64,000 nt of DNA, from NCBI GenBank assembly GCA_020540725.1, contig JAJBSL010000006.1, forward strand, positions 62,001-126,000, in the 5' to 3' direction. Below are positions 36,611 through 45,880 of this stretch, piece after piece. Source of the stretch: Lachnospiraceae bacterium EP-SM-12S-S03 (GTDB taxonomy: Bacteria; Bacillota; Clostridia; Lachnospirales; Lachnospiraceae). A program made the translations under genes and the position numbers. Within the stretch, counting starts at the first letter, position 1; the number at the start of each line of letters is the position of its first letter. The notes under the pieces were generated by a model, which was not told the DNA's origin, made no database searches, and saw only the letters and a program-made list of their open reading frames with translations.

Positions 36611-37593
36611 TACTCCACCCCCTCTGGTGCATATTTCCAGCAACGAACTTTTTGTTTACCAACTTGATAAAGGTCAGGTTCTTTTTCTCTACACTTCTGG
36701 CAAGCTTCTGAACACCTTGTGCAAAATTTGCATCCCTTAGGCATTTCACTCAGATCCGGAACTGATCCCGGAATATTAAACAATCGCTCACTGGAATCTT
36801 GATCCAATCTTGGGATAGATTTTAATAAACCACATGTATATGGATGTAATGGATGTTTAAATATATCCTCTACACTTCCACATTCCAATTCTTTACCGGC
36901 GTACATTACCATAATATCATCCGCCATCTCTGCTACCACACCCATATCATGTGTAATCAACATGATTGATTTATTTTCTTTCTCCTTTAATTCTTTCATT
37001 AATTCCAAAATCTGTGCCTGAATTGTAACATCCAATGCTGTAGTTGGTTCATCTGCTATAAATAGGTCCGCATCACATGAAAGTGCCATTGCAATCATAA
37101 CTCTCTGTCTCATACCACCGGAAAGTTGATGTGGAAATTCTTTCAGCCGCTGGGCTGGCGAAGGGATGCCAACTTTTGCCAGCATCTCTTCCGCTCTCTC
37201 CCATGCCTGCTTTTTATCCATCTTACTATGCGCGGTTATTGTTTCAGCAAGCTGCTTTCCAATTGTCATTACTGGATTTAAACCTGTCATTGAGTCTTGG
37301 AATATCATGGCAATCTCATTTCCACGTATTTGACGAATTTCTTTTTCAGAAAGTTTCGTCAAATCTTTGCCTTTAAATAGTATTTCTCCCGATGCTATTT
37401 TCCCGGTCTGCTTCGGAATTAATTTTAATATTGACATACTTGTCACAGACTTACCACATCCAGATTCTCCAACGATTCCAAGCGTTTTTCCCTTTCCAAT
37501 TGTAAATGAGACTCCATCAACTGCTGTAACTGTTCCGTTTTTACCCAAGAATTGTGTGACGAGCTTTTTTACTTCAATCAAATTTTCGGACAT
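36610..37593 (-). CDS. Oligopeptide ABC transporter ATPase (OppD type), second system
   Basis: A 327-residue ABC ATPase with Walker A (GESGCGKSVTSM), LSGGMRQRVMIAMAL signature and Walker B LFIADEP. The C-terminal extension is unusually Cys-rich (CKFCTRCSEACQKC). Ribosome site GAGGTATTTGAA. Coupled to the downstream ATPase by overlap. Confidence 0.9.
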   Translation of the reverse strand: MSENLIEVKKLVTQFLGKNGTVTAVDGVSFTIGKGKTLGIVGESGCGKSVTSMSILKLIPKQTGKIASGEILFKGKDLTKLSEKEIRQIRGNEIAMIFQDSMTGLNPVMTIGKQLAETITAHSKMDKKQAWERAEEMLAKVGIPSPAQRLKEFPHQLSGGMRQRVMIAMALSCDADLFIADEPTTALDVTIQAQILELMKELKEKENKSIMLITHDMGVVAEMADDIMVMYAGKELECGSVEDIFKHPLHPYTCGLLKSIPRLDQDSSERLFNIPGSVPDLSEMPKGCKFCTRCSEACQKCREKEPDLYQVGKQKVRCWKYAPEGVE

Positions 37594-37634
37594 TTCAAAT
37601 ACCTCGCTTTTCGCATGGAAAATATCAAAACAGT

Positions 37635-39248
37635 TTATTTATTAACTTTCCATTCCCATACATTTTTGTTAATATTGTAATCGAGAACTCCCTCTCTAAC
37701 ATTTTCAATCTTATCACTATAAGCAAAAAGGTCATTTGTATGATACAAGAATGCCATAGGCATCTGATCGTAAAGTAACTGCTGATATTCATCATATACT
37801 TTTTTACGAGCTTCAAATGTAATTTCCTTTGCTCCTTCCTCTCCTTTAAGCCCGATTGCCGGATCGCTTAACTGTGCAAAGTTATTCATATACCCTACTG
37901 TTACGTTCGGTACAGACTCTGAAGGATCTACTGAACCGGCAGAACCAATGAAGCATAAATCATAATCTCCATTACGAGCATTATTTAAAAGTGTCGGGAA
38001 ATCAAGTGTCTGGATTTCTGTCTTAATTCCAATTTTTTCAAGATCCTGCTGAATCAGGATTGCTGATTTTTCACGCACTTCATTACCTGTTGAAACAAGA
38101 ACCTGAAGTTTACGGTTTGGATCCCAATTCACTTTTTTCATAATTTCTTTTGCTTTCTCAACGTTATATTCTGGCTGAATATTTTTATTACGATATGGAT
38201 GGTCATCTGCAAGAGGTCCTATTGCAATACGGCCTTCTCCTTGTAACAACTGATCAACAATAACCTGACGGTTAATTGCATAACTAATTGCATGTCTAAC
38301 ATCCTCTGTAAGATATTCTCTTGAAGTATTCATTGCCATATACTGATATCCATATGTAGGAACAGATTTTGCAACTACACCTTCGGCATTCTTAGCAGCT
38401 TCCCAATCTGCTAACGGGAGCTGTGTATTTCCTGAAAGGACATCAATTTCTCCACTCATTAAACCGGAAAGTAAATTAGATGCCTGTACTTTCTTAAATA
38501 CGAGTCTGTCAAAATCTGGTGCTTGTAAATAGTAATCTTTATTCGCAAGAAATTCTATAGAAACTCCTGATTCCATACTATCGAAAATACAAGGGCCTGA
38601 TCCAATTGGTTTCTGCCAAAACGGATCGTTAGCTAAAGCTTCATCAGAAATTTCTGATAAAAGATGATGTGGAATAATAAAGAAGTCACGATTTACCAAT
38701 GCATAAATAATCGACGGATCCATTGGTGTCTTTAATGTGAATTCTACTGTATGATCATCTAATGCTTTTACTTCAATACTATCTTTTGAAAGTTCACATC
38801 CTGTTTCATCTGTACCTGCAAAATACTGCATACGAATACGTCTTTGATAGAAATATTCTGAAGACGAAGCAACTTGAGCTGAATATACAACATCTTCTGC
38901 TGTTACAGGTTCACCATCATGCCATTTTGCATTTTTATTCAAATGATAAATAATCTTATCCTGAGCTTCATTAGTTTCCCATGATTCTGCAAGACGTGGT
39001 CCAAATGTCCCATCTGTATTCAAAACCATAAGACGATCGAACATCAATTCATTCACATTATCCGCACCAGCATTGGTCGTGTCCATAACCATAAATTTAT
39101 CCCAATCGCCAGTCTGTGCAACCGTAACTACTTTTTCTCCGCCTTCTTGTTTTTTCTCTTTGCTAGGTGTTTTTCCACCACCACATCCCGAAAGTAATAC
39201 GGCACCGGCAATGATCATTGCCATTACTTTTGTATACCTTTTTTTCAT
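37635..39248 (-). CDS. Peptide-type ABC substrate-binding lipoprotein, second system
   Basis: About 537 residues, family-5 binding protein with lipobox LLSGC after a signal peptide. The SBP_bac_5 motif is visible as HLNKNAKWHDGEPVTAEDVVY at about 95-115. I start at MKKRYTK (39248) after GAAGGAGAAAAAGTT. It lies between the permease genes and the ATPase genes. Ligand unknown; the neighbouring genes suggest a Cys-containing peptide or derivative. Confidence 0.9.
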   Translation of the reverse strand: MKKRYTKVMAMIIAGAVLLSGCGGGKTPSKEKKQEGGEKVVTVAQTGDWDKFMVMDTTNAGADNVNELMFDRLMVLNTDGTFGPRLAESWETNEAQDKIIYHLNKNAKWHDGEPVTAEDVVYSAQVASSSEYFYQRRIRMQYFAGTDETGCELSKDSIEVKALDDHTVEFTLKTPMDPSIIYALVNRDFFIIPHHLLSEISDEALANDPFWQKPIGSGPCIFDSMESGVSIEFLANKDYYLQAPDFDRLVFKKVQASNLLSGLMSGEIDVLSGNTQLPLADWEAAKNAEGVVAKSVPTYGYQYMAMNTSREYLTEDVRHAISYAINRQVIVDQLLQGEGRIAIGPLADDHPYRNKNIQPEYNVEKAKEIMKKVNWDPNRKLQVLVSTGNEVREKSAILIQQDLEKIGIKTEIQTLDFPTLLNNARNGDYDLCFIGSAGSVDPSESVPNVTVGYMNNFAQLSDPAIGLKGEEGAKEITFEARKKVYDEYQQLLYDQMPMAFLYHTNDLFAYSDKIENVREGVLDYNINKNVWEWKVNK

Positions 39249-39273
39249 AACTTTTTCTCCTTCCACTAAAAAA

Positions 39274-40179
39274 TTATTTTTTTATTTTCATTTTTGAATC
39301 CAACGCATCTCTAATTCCATCGCCAATAAAGTTAATACTACAAACCGTAAGAATTAACAATATTCCAGGCGGAATCCAAAGCCACGGTTTAGACGATAGC
39401 ACAGTAATGGATTGTGCTGCATATAATATATTCCCCCATGATGCTTGTGGAGGCTGAACTCCCATTCCCAAAAAGCTCAATGCAGATTCCTGTATAATTG
39501 CCTGCGCTGTACGGAAAGTAAAATTAATTAAAATAGGAGCAAACGCATTTGGAATAATATATTTAATTAGTATAGCCAAATCTTTCGTTCCTACCGCTTT
39601 CGCAGATTCCACATACTCTTTTTCCCTTACAGATAAGACATTACCATATATCAGCTTAGCAAAATCAGTCCATCCCAACACTCCGATCACCAGTGTAACC
39701 GTCCAAACTGACGGGCCAATCAACGACACTAAAACAAGAATCAGTATCATAGATGGAAATGACATAAATATGTCTGCGGCTCTCATAACAATCGTTTCCC
39801 ATATTCCTTTGTAGTATCCTGCTAATAAGCCTAATGGAACTCCAATACAAAGACTGATAATTGCTGAAAGTAATCCTACCAGAAGCGAAACACGTCCACC
39901 ATATATTAACCGAGCAAATACATCTCGTCCTGTATCATCCGTTCCTAAGAAATGTTCCGCACTAGGTGCTGCTCCGAACGCTTGTATATCTGATGTATAA
40001 GGATCCAGTTTCATTACAACCGGAAGAATTACCACGAGAAGCACTTCCAGAAGAATGATAGCAAGACCTAACATAGCTAATTTATGCGCCGTAAACCGTT
40101 TCAATACATCTCTATAATACGAGTCTTTTTTTACAATTCGATCACTCGAGTCCCTTTTTACAGCTATTGTTTCTGACAT
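39274..40179 (-). CDS. Peptide-type ABC permease (OppC type), second system
   Basis: A 301-residue membrane protein. The start carries a cytoplasmic tail and a helix (LAMLGLAIILLEVLLVVILP), then FLGTDDTGRDVFARLIYGGR, the OppC/DppC hallmark, and ESAKAVGTKDLAILIKYIIP as the EAA loop. Ribosome site AAAAGGAG. Confidence 0.9.
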   Translation of the reverse strand: MSETIAVKRDSSDRIVKKDSYYRDVLKRFTAHKLAMLGLAIILLEVLLVVILPVVMKLDPYTSDIQAFGAAPSAEHFLGTDDTGRDVFARLIYGGRVSLLVGLLSAIISLCIGVPLGLLAGYYKGIWETIVMRAADIFMSFPSMILILVLVSLIGPSVWTVTLVIGVLGWTDFAKLIYGNVLSVREKEYVESAKAVGTKDLAILIKYIIPNAFAPILINFTFRTAQAIIQESALSFLGMGVQPPQASWGNILYAAQSITVLSSKPWLWIPPGILLILTVCSINFIGDGIRDALDSKMKIKK

Positions 40180-40244
40180 CCTTTTATCTCCTTTTGTTAC
40201 AACATTGTCAGTTTAATTTTTTATTATTTATTTTCCAGATAAAT

Positions 40245-41198
40245 TTAACGACTTTCTCTAATCTTTGGATCTAACAGACCATATGCAATGTCTGTTAAGA
40301 CATTTCCGATCAAAACTGCCGCCGCAATAATTACTGTAATTCCCATAACCATTGGATAATCTCTGGAATTAATAGATTGTACCATTAAACTTCCAAGTCC
40401 TGGCCAACTAAATACTTGTTCTGCCACAACAGCTCCACCAAACATAAATGGAATCATCGTACTTAAAACGGTAACAACAGGGATTAATGCATTTCTAAAT
40501 CCATGAACAATAACCACTTTTGACTCTACTATTCCTTTTGCTCTTGCAGTTCTAATGTAATCTTCATTGAAGATTTCCATCATGCTGCCTCTTGTCTGTC
40601 TTAAGATACTTCCAATATTAAATACCGTAAGAACCAAACAAGGCAAAATCAAATGTTGTAATGCTGAAGCTAGCGTATGCACTCCCGCATCATACATTCC
40701 TCCCATAGGTAATACTTTCAATTTAACTGCAAAAATATAAATCATAACAAGACCTGTAAAGAAAGTAGGTGTTGAAGCTCCTACAAACGCAAATCCTGAT
40801 GAAATATAATCCCATGCTGAGTATGGTTTATATGCAGACATAATTCCGAGAGGTACTGCAATCAAAATTGATAAAATTGTTGATGAAATGGTAAGTATTA
40901 ATGTAGGTCCAAGTTTTTCCAACACCTGTTCTAATACCGGAAGACTATTTCTATAGGAAATTCCAAGATTTCCCTGTAGCATAGCTGCAAGCCAACGAAA
41001 ATATTGTACAATCGCAGGATCATCCAATCCCATCTGCGCTTCCAACGCTTTCATTGTTTCTTCTGTTGCCATAGGATCTGCCATAAGCATTTCTAAGGGA
41101 CTTCCAGGCGCCATTTCCGATATGAGATAAACAAGTACAGTTATTCCGAAAAATGTAAGGATTACTCCAAACAGACGTTTTACTATGTACTTAAACAT
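40245..41198 (-). CDS. Peptide-type ABC permease (OppB type), second system
   Basis: A 317-residue permease with N-terminal helix (VILTFFGITVLVYLISEM), a SEMAPGSPLEML part and the EAA loop TARAKGIVESKVVIVHGFRN. It is the first gene of the operon that runs OppB-OppC-binding protein-OppD-OppF-dipeptidase-GntR (41198 to 33478). Its promoter with an overlapping 19-bp site lies upstream. Confidence 0.9.
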   Translation of the reverse strand: MFKYIVKRLFGVILTFFGITVLVYLISEMAPGSPLEMLMADPMATEETMKALEAQMGLDDPAIVQYFRWLAAMLQGNLGISYRNSLPVLEQVLEKLGPTLILTISSTILSILIAVPLGIMSAYKPYSAWDYISSGFAFVGASTPTFFTGLVMIYIFAVKLKVLPMGGMYDAGVHTLASALQHLILPCLVLTVFNIGSILRQTRGSMMEIFNEDYIRTARAKGIVESKVVIVHGFRNALIPVVTVLSTMIPFMFGGAVVAEQVFSWPGLGSLMVQSINSRDYPMVMGITVIIAAAVLIGNVLTDIAYGLLDPKIRESR

Positions 41199-41276
41199 GT
41201 TGTCTATCTACCTCCTTATCTCTTATCTCATTTTAGTTTCAATCATCCGTGTGCCAAACTTTTGATATATTATTGT

Positions 41277-41315
41277 TATATCACTGATATTATCAGTATT
41301 CAACAAAAACGTCAA
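41277..41315 (-). promoter_or_regulatory. Importer promoter with candidate GntR site
   Basis: Minus strand TTGACG (41310-41315) and TAATAT (41287-41292), 17 nt apart. The 19-mer TATATCACTGATATTATCA (plus reading, 41277-41295) covers the -10 and recurs exactly at 45881-45899. Binding there should block RNA polymerase. Confidence 0.7.
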
Positions 41316-41413
41316 TATTTTATTTGTAATTTTTATTTTTTTGTATATATTATACATTTCTTCAATTCTTAATTGTACATATTCCCAATTTCACTTAATA
41401 TTTTGAATAAACA

Positions 41414-41442
41414 TTGACTAATTCCGATATATGTGCTTTACT
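41414..41442 (+). promoter_or_regulatory. Promoter of the ATC hydrolase gene
   Basis: TTGACT (41414-41419) and TTTACT (41437-41442) with a 17-nt spacer. The 5' untranslated region would be about 95 nt and carries the ACTAAATTT repeat. Confidence 0.5.
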
Positions 41443-41543
41443 AAATTTAAGTTATTCTTGTGTGCCTGACTAAATTTGAAATTAATTGTTATATTTTATA
41501 TGTTAACTATATTTTAAATTTAATCAAAAAGGAGAACTTAAAA

Positions 41544-42041
41544 ATGTCAATCAAACATAATGAACCAAAAAATACTGACGCAGCAACAATGGCTTGTAGA
41601 GGAGCTGTAGAACATCGTGCTACATGGATGGCACTTCTTTATGAACAAGCAAAAAAGCAAGGAGCTGATGCTGAAAAGATGTGTCGTGAAGCAATTCGAA
41701 AATGCGGTCATATTCATGGCGAGACTATGTACAAGCCGAAATGCGAAGATCCAACAAGTGCTGCCGATTTTGGTAATGTATTTTTTAGTGGACAGGGTGC
41801 CAAAAATATGGAAATCGATATTCTGGAAGCAACTCATGATGATTTAGTTGCTGAATTCCATCAGTGTCCACTCGTACAGGCATGGGAAAAGCTTGGATAC
41901 GAAGGAAAAGAATTAGAGTTACTTTGCGATATGGCAATGGATGGTGATCGTGGTATTGCCGATCAGATGGGACTTACACTTGATATTGAAAAAACAATTG
42001 CTGCTGGAGATGGATGTTGTCACTTACATTTCCATAAATAA
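41544..42041 (+). CDS. L-2-amino-thiazoline-4-carboxylate (ATC) hydrolase-family protein
   Basis: 165 residues, start at ATG behind AAAAAGGAGAAC. It resembles the ATC_hydrolase family (PF14196), which opens the thiazoline ring of ATC to give N-carbamoyl-L-cysteine in Pseudomonas. Features: several His and Cys, such as CGHIHGETMY, CPLVQAWEKLGY with a following ELLCDMAMDGDRGIADQMG, and the end CCHLHFHK. It has no signal peptide. The real substrate in this cluster is not shown. It is divergent from the importer operon and followed by peptidase T, possibly on one transcript despite the stem-loop between them. Confidence 0.8.
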   Translation: MSIKHNEPKNTDAATMACRGAVEHRATWMALLYEQAKKQGADAEKMCREAIRKCGHIHGETMYKPKCEDPTSAADFGNVFFSGQGAKNMEIDILEATHDDLVAEFHQCPLVQAWEKLGYEGKELELLCDMAMDGDRGIADQMGLTLDIEKTIAAGDGCCHLHFHK

Positions 42042-42066
42042 TTTTCATATTTAATACATGAATAAT

Positions 42067-42095
42067 AAGCTGCTTCCATTTATGGACAGCAGCTT
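42067..42095 (+). terminator. Stem-loop after the ATC hydrolase gene
   Basis: AAGCTGCTTCCA (42067-42078) pairs with TGGACAGCAGCTT (42083-42095, one bulge), followed by TTCTA. Probably partial, allowing some readthrough into the peptidase gene. Confidence 0.7.
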
Positions 42096-42131
42096 TTCTA
42101 ATTATAAAAAATATAATGATAGGTGATTATT

Positions 42132-43370
42132 TTGAATATAAAAGAAAGATTTTTAACTTATATTAATTTTGACACACAGTCAGACAGTTGTAACCCATTA
42201 TCTCCATCTACTTCCAAGCAACTGGTATTCGCCAAATACCTTACAGAAGAACTTAAAAATATAGGAGTAGAAGACACTCAGATGGATCAATACGGATATG
42301 TCTATGCACATATTCCAGCTTCAGAAGGATGTACCTCCTCTCCTTTGGCACTTATTGCACATATGGATACTGCTCCTGACATGAGTGGTGCTAACATCTC
42401 CCCACGCGTTATTACGAATTATAACGGAGAAAATATTGTACTCAATAAAGAAAAAAATATTGTAACAAGTGTTTCTACTTTCCCAAGTTTAAAAAATTTC
42501 ATCGGACAAGATTTGATCGTTACTGATGGAACAACACTTCTTGGTGCCGATGATAAAGCTGGAATTGCCGAGATTATAACCTTGGCAGAATACCTTATAA
42601 GCAATCCTCAGCATCCTCATCCTCAAATCTGCATTCTTTTTACTCCCGATGAGGAAATTGGGCGTGGAACAGATCATGTAGATTTAAAAAAATTAGGAGC
42701 ATCTATTGGTTATACTATAGATGGTGGAATTTTAGGTGAATTTTCATATGAAAATTTCAATGCAGCGGATGTAGAAGTAACAATTCATGGTATTTCTGCG
42801 CATCCAGGATATTCTAAAGGCGTTTTAAAAAATTCCATGCTAATTGCTATGGAATTTCACAATTTATTACCAGTTTATGAAACACCAGAGTGTACACAGA
42901 ACCGTGAAGGTTTCTTCCACTTAAACCATATTGAAGGTTGTGCCGAAAAATCTTCGATGAAATATCTTTTACGAGATCATAATTATAGTTCTTATCAGAA
43001 AAGACAACAACTCATTAAAAATGCTGCTGATTTTCTCAATAAAAAATATGGAAAAGATACGATCGAGATTAAAATTACAGAAAGTTATCTTAATATGTAT
43101 GAAAAAATCAAAAGTCGCCCGGATTTAATAAATCATGCTCTTACAGCTATGGAAGAAGCCCAAATTACTCCTCTTGTAAATCCAATCCGCGGCGGAACTG
43201 ATGGAGCCAGACTCTCTTATATGGGATTGTTATGTCCAAACTTATGCACAGGAGCTCAAAACGGTCACGGACGTCATGAATTTGTTTCTATTCAATCTAT
43301 GGAAAAAATTGTAGAAATATTGAAAAATCTTGTTTCTCTTTTCTACGATGGAAATAACATGGGTAATTAA
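42132..43370 (+). CDS. pepT: Tripeptide aminopeptidase T (M20B)
   Basis: About 412 residues. Metal motifs: LIAHMDTAPDM, LLGADDKAGIAEI, TPDEEIGRGTDHVD and a C-terminal GRHEFVSIQSME with His. It removes the N-terminal residue of tripeptides. I prefer the TTG start at 42132, which is placed 5 nt after AGGTGA and gives MNIKERFLTYINFDTQSD; a GTG at 42123 is also in frame. It would supply Cys and other residues from imported peptides. Confidence 0.88.
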   Translation: MNIKERFLTYINFDTQSDSCNPLSPSTSKQLVFAKYLTEELKNIGVEDTQMDQYGYVYAHIPASEGCTSSPLALIAHMDTAPDMSGANISPRVITNYNGENIVLNKEKNIVTSVSTFPSLKNFIGQDLIVTDGTTLLGADDKAGIAEIITLAEYLISNPQHPHPQICILFTPDEEIGRGTDHVDLKKLGASIGYTIDGGILGEFSYENFNAADVEVTIHGISAHPGYSKGVLKNSMLIAMEFHNLLPVYETPECTQNREGFFHLNHIEGCAEKSSMKYLLRDHNYSSYQKRQQLIKNAADFLNKKYGKDTIEIKITESYLNMYEKIKSRPDLINHALTAMEEAQITPLVNPIRGGTDGARLSYMGLLCPNLCTGAQNGHGRHEFVSIQSMEKIVEILKNLVSLFYDGNNMGN

Positions 43371-43398
43371 TATTTACATCATTTTTATTCCTTTATCA

Positions 43399-43448
43399 GA
43401 AAACTCCGAAAAGATTTATTTATCATTAAAATTCTTTTCGGAGTTTTC
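43399..43448. terminator. Terminator after pepT
   Basis: A perfect 16-bp stem GAAAACTCCGAAAAGA (43399-43414) with its complement (43433-43448), between pepT and the convergent UroD-like gene. Confidence 0.9.
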
Positions 43449-43513
43449 CATTTTATTTTCTAATATTAATTTTTATCATACTGTAAACTATTTTACTTCT
43501 ATTGCAGACATAT

Positions 43514-44482
43514 CTATCTGTATTGTCTGGCAGCATTGACTGCCATTTTCACTTTTTCTAAGTCTTGCTCTGTTGCAAGCGTGCAATCAGCCCCTAAAAT
43601 AAATCCTTTACTTCCAATAGAATTGACGATACTTCTGACTTCTTCCTCAATTTCTTTTTCAGTCCCATCAATCAGAACACCACTTCTATTCGGTAATCCA
43701 CCCATAATTGTCTTTCCTTCAAAAAGTTCTTTCCCTTCTTGCAAACTATATGGCGCTTCATATACTCCCCAGTTTATAACATCCGCATGTTCTGCATATT
43801 CACGATATCTTTTCATATTCAAACCATCTTTACAAATATGTAAAAAACAATATCCCCCAGCTTCTTTGATAGCATCCATAATTTGTAAGTCAAATGGTTT
43901 TATCCATTTTTCAAATTCCTCATCTGTGAAAAAACAACTTTCTCCACCTAACGCTGCATAGTAAACAGCATCTACTCCTGCCTCGATATATGCTTTCGCT
44001 AAATCACAAAGTACATTGGTTATTCTCTGCATTGCTGAAAGCATTTTTTCTTCATCCCAACGTAAAAAGTCCACTTGCATTTGTCTTGCCGCATAATAAT
44101 TAATACCGGCCTGTTCAATTGGATGAATACCCGAAGCACAAATTCCATGTAATGTCCCCATTGTAAATACGTCTTTTTCACAACCTTCAAGGACTGCTTT
44201 GGTTAATTCTATCTGTCTTTTCATAAAGTCATCATTTAATGTCATTTCTGGAATCAATCTATCGTAGTCTTCCGGTGAATGTATTCTCCCAAAAACCGGA
44301 ATTAAATTTTCATTCATTATTTTACAGATGTCTGTATCTGTTTCTTTAAAGAAGTTCAAATGTGCCTTTACACATGCTTCACCTGTCTTCTTATCCTGTG
44401 GAAAATGGAGCGAAAAGCTAGATGGTATCCCTTCTGTTTCTCTTTTTTCAATTGCTGCAATTACACGTTCTTTTTTTGTCAT
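43514..44482 (-). CDS. UroD-superfamily protein with a methyltransferase-type zinc site
   Basis: A 322-residue TIM-barrel protein of the uroporphyrinogen decarboxylase superfamily. Residues H215 and C217 (FLHICKDG) and C300 (LGADCTL) form the HxC...C zinc site of corrinoid:thiol methyltransferases such as MtaA/MtbA, which is absent from true UroD enzymes. It therefore probably activates a thiol for methyl transfer. Start after AAAAGGAGAAAG; it lies 12 nt after the desulfidase in one operon, so a sulfur substrate is plausible. No corrinoid protein is nearby. Confidence 0.8.
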   Translation of the reverse strand: MTKKERVIAAIEKRETEGIPSSFSLHFPQDKKTGEACVKAHLNFFKETDTDICKIMNENLIPVFGRIHSPEDYDRLIPEMTLNDDFMKRQIELTKAVLEGCEKDVFTMGTLHGICASGIHPIEQAGINYYAARQMQVDFLRWDEEKMLSAMQRITNVLCDLAKAYIEAGVDAVYYAALGGESCFFTDEEFEKWIKPFDLQIMDAIKEAGGYCFLHICKDGLNMKRYREYAEHADVINWGVYEAPYSLQEGKELFEGKTIMGGLPNRSGVLIDGTEKEIEEEVRSIVNSIGSKGFILGADCTLATEQDLEKVKMAVNAARQYR

Positions 44483-44494
44483 AACTTTCTCCTT

Positions 44495-45778
44495 TTAACA
44501 TTTTTTCCCAACCATAATGCTTATAATTTCTTCGTTTGTTTGTTTCATACCTTGTTTACCGAGACGCCCAACATTTTTAATAGTTTCATCAGCACCTTTT
44601 GTTACAATTCCGTCACCAGCATAAAATTGTTGCCCAGACTTATACATATTATACCCAAGAATTCCTGCATCTACGGCATATGCAATTTTAGCCGCACAAG
44701 ATGCTTTTGCTCCATCACATACAATTCCCGAAACTACTGCTAATGCATTCACTACGGTATGTGTAATATCTTTATATTCTCCACCACAAAGGTAAGCTAT
44801 TCCAGCTCCTGCCGCTGCTCCTGCACAAACTGCACCACAATATGCGCTCAATCTTCCAATACCGGTTTTTTGATGAATCGCAATTAAATTTGATAATACT
44901 AATGCTCTATATAGTTTTTCCTCTCCACTATTTAATTCTTTTGCATATTCAATAACCGGAACCGAACATGTAATTCCCTGATTGCCACTACCTGAATTGA
45001 TGATTACTGGAAGTTCGCACCCATTCATTCTTGCGTCTGATCCTGCAGCCGCTTTTGCTTTCGCACGTGTACGAATATCATTTCCTTCCATAGATAATAG
45101 AACACTTCCTATATTGGCCCCATAATCACCCTTAAGTCCCTCTTCAGAAATTGTTGTGTTGTAATCAATTTGACAACGAATAATATCTCTTACATCTTCA
45201 ATGTCAACTGTATTTGCAAAATCCCATATGCTTTCCATATTTAAAAGTGTTCTATCTGTCAGTCCTTCTTCATTTTCACCTTCTACATCTTTCTTATATA
45301 TCACATTATGGTTCTTTTCGACTAATACAATATTCGTATGATAATTAGCAATACGAACTTTAGCATATTCCTCTTTAAAGTATTCCGTTATAATAATATC
45401 AAAAGTAATTCCATTATCTGTATGATGTACTTCAACTGGAATTTTTTCTAAAAATTCTCTCATTTCTATAATCTGCTGTTCATTTACGTTAGAAATAACT
45501 TCCAAACCTTTTTCCGCCTGTCCAGCTATTATTCCCGCTACTGCTGCTGCCGGTATTCCTTTCAGAGAATCTGTGTTTGGTACTATAACAGATTTTACAT
45601 TTTTTATAATACTTCCACTTGCCTCAATTATTACACGATCTGGTTTTTCTCCTAATATTTCCCTAGCTTTTGCCGCCGCATATGCTAACGCGATCGGTTC
45701 TGTACATCCCATAGCCGGAATTAATTCTTCCTTTAGTATCTGCACATATGATGTATATTTTTCATCTGTTTTTTTCAC
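44495..45778 (-). CDS. L-cysteine desulfidase-family protein (UPF0597, CdsB/CyuA/YhaM-like)
   Basis: A 427-residue member of the UPF0597/serine-dehydratase-alpha-like family. C25 in MGCTEPIALAYAAA and the later CGAVCAG and CDGAKASCAAK segments carry the Cys that hold a [4Fe-4S] cluster in the M. jannaschii L-cysteine desulfidase. The reaction splits L-cysteine into H2S, pyruvate and ammonia. GTG start, supported by AAAGGAAGGG. First gene of a two-gene operon whose promoter has the same 19-bp site as the importer. Confidence 0.85.
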   Translation of the reverse strand: MKKTDEKYTSYVQILKEELIPAMGCTEPIALAYAAAKAREILGEKPDRVIIEASGSIIKNVKSVIVPNTDSLKGIPAAAVAGIIAGQAEKGLEVISNVNEQQIIEMREFLEKIPVEVHHTDNGITFDIIITEYFKEEYAKVRIANYHTNIVLVEKNHNVIYKKDVEGENEEGLTDRTLLNMESIWDFANTVDIEDVRDIIRCQIDYNTTISEEGLKGDYGANIGSVLLSMEGNDIRTRAKAKAAAGSDARMNGCELPVIINSGSGNQGITCSVPVIEYAKELNSGEEKLYRALVLSNLIAIHQKTGIGRLSAYCGAVCAGAAAGAGIAYLCGGEYKDITHTVVNALAVVSGIVCDGAKASCAAKIAYAVDAGILGYNMYKSGQQFYAGDGIVTKGADETIKNVGRLGKQGMKQTNEEIISIMVGKKC

Positions 45779-45880
45779 CTATTTATCCCTTCCTTTCTTT
45801 TTCATATATTCCGTTTAACAGATACTTTAATTTTTCATCGTTTCCTTCTCCTTTTCTTTTATTTCTGTTATTATCATTAG

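Larger units (their letters stand above)
41199..41543. other. Divergent control region between importer operon and ATC hydrolase
   Basis: 345 nt. It holds a minus-strand promoter with the 19-bp site (41277-41315), a plus-strand promoter (41414-41442) and two near-copies of ACTAAATTTRA at 41440 and 41469, 29 nt apart. It is very AT-rich. Confidence 0.65.
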
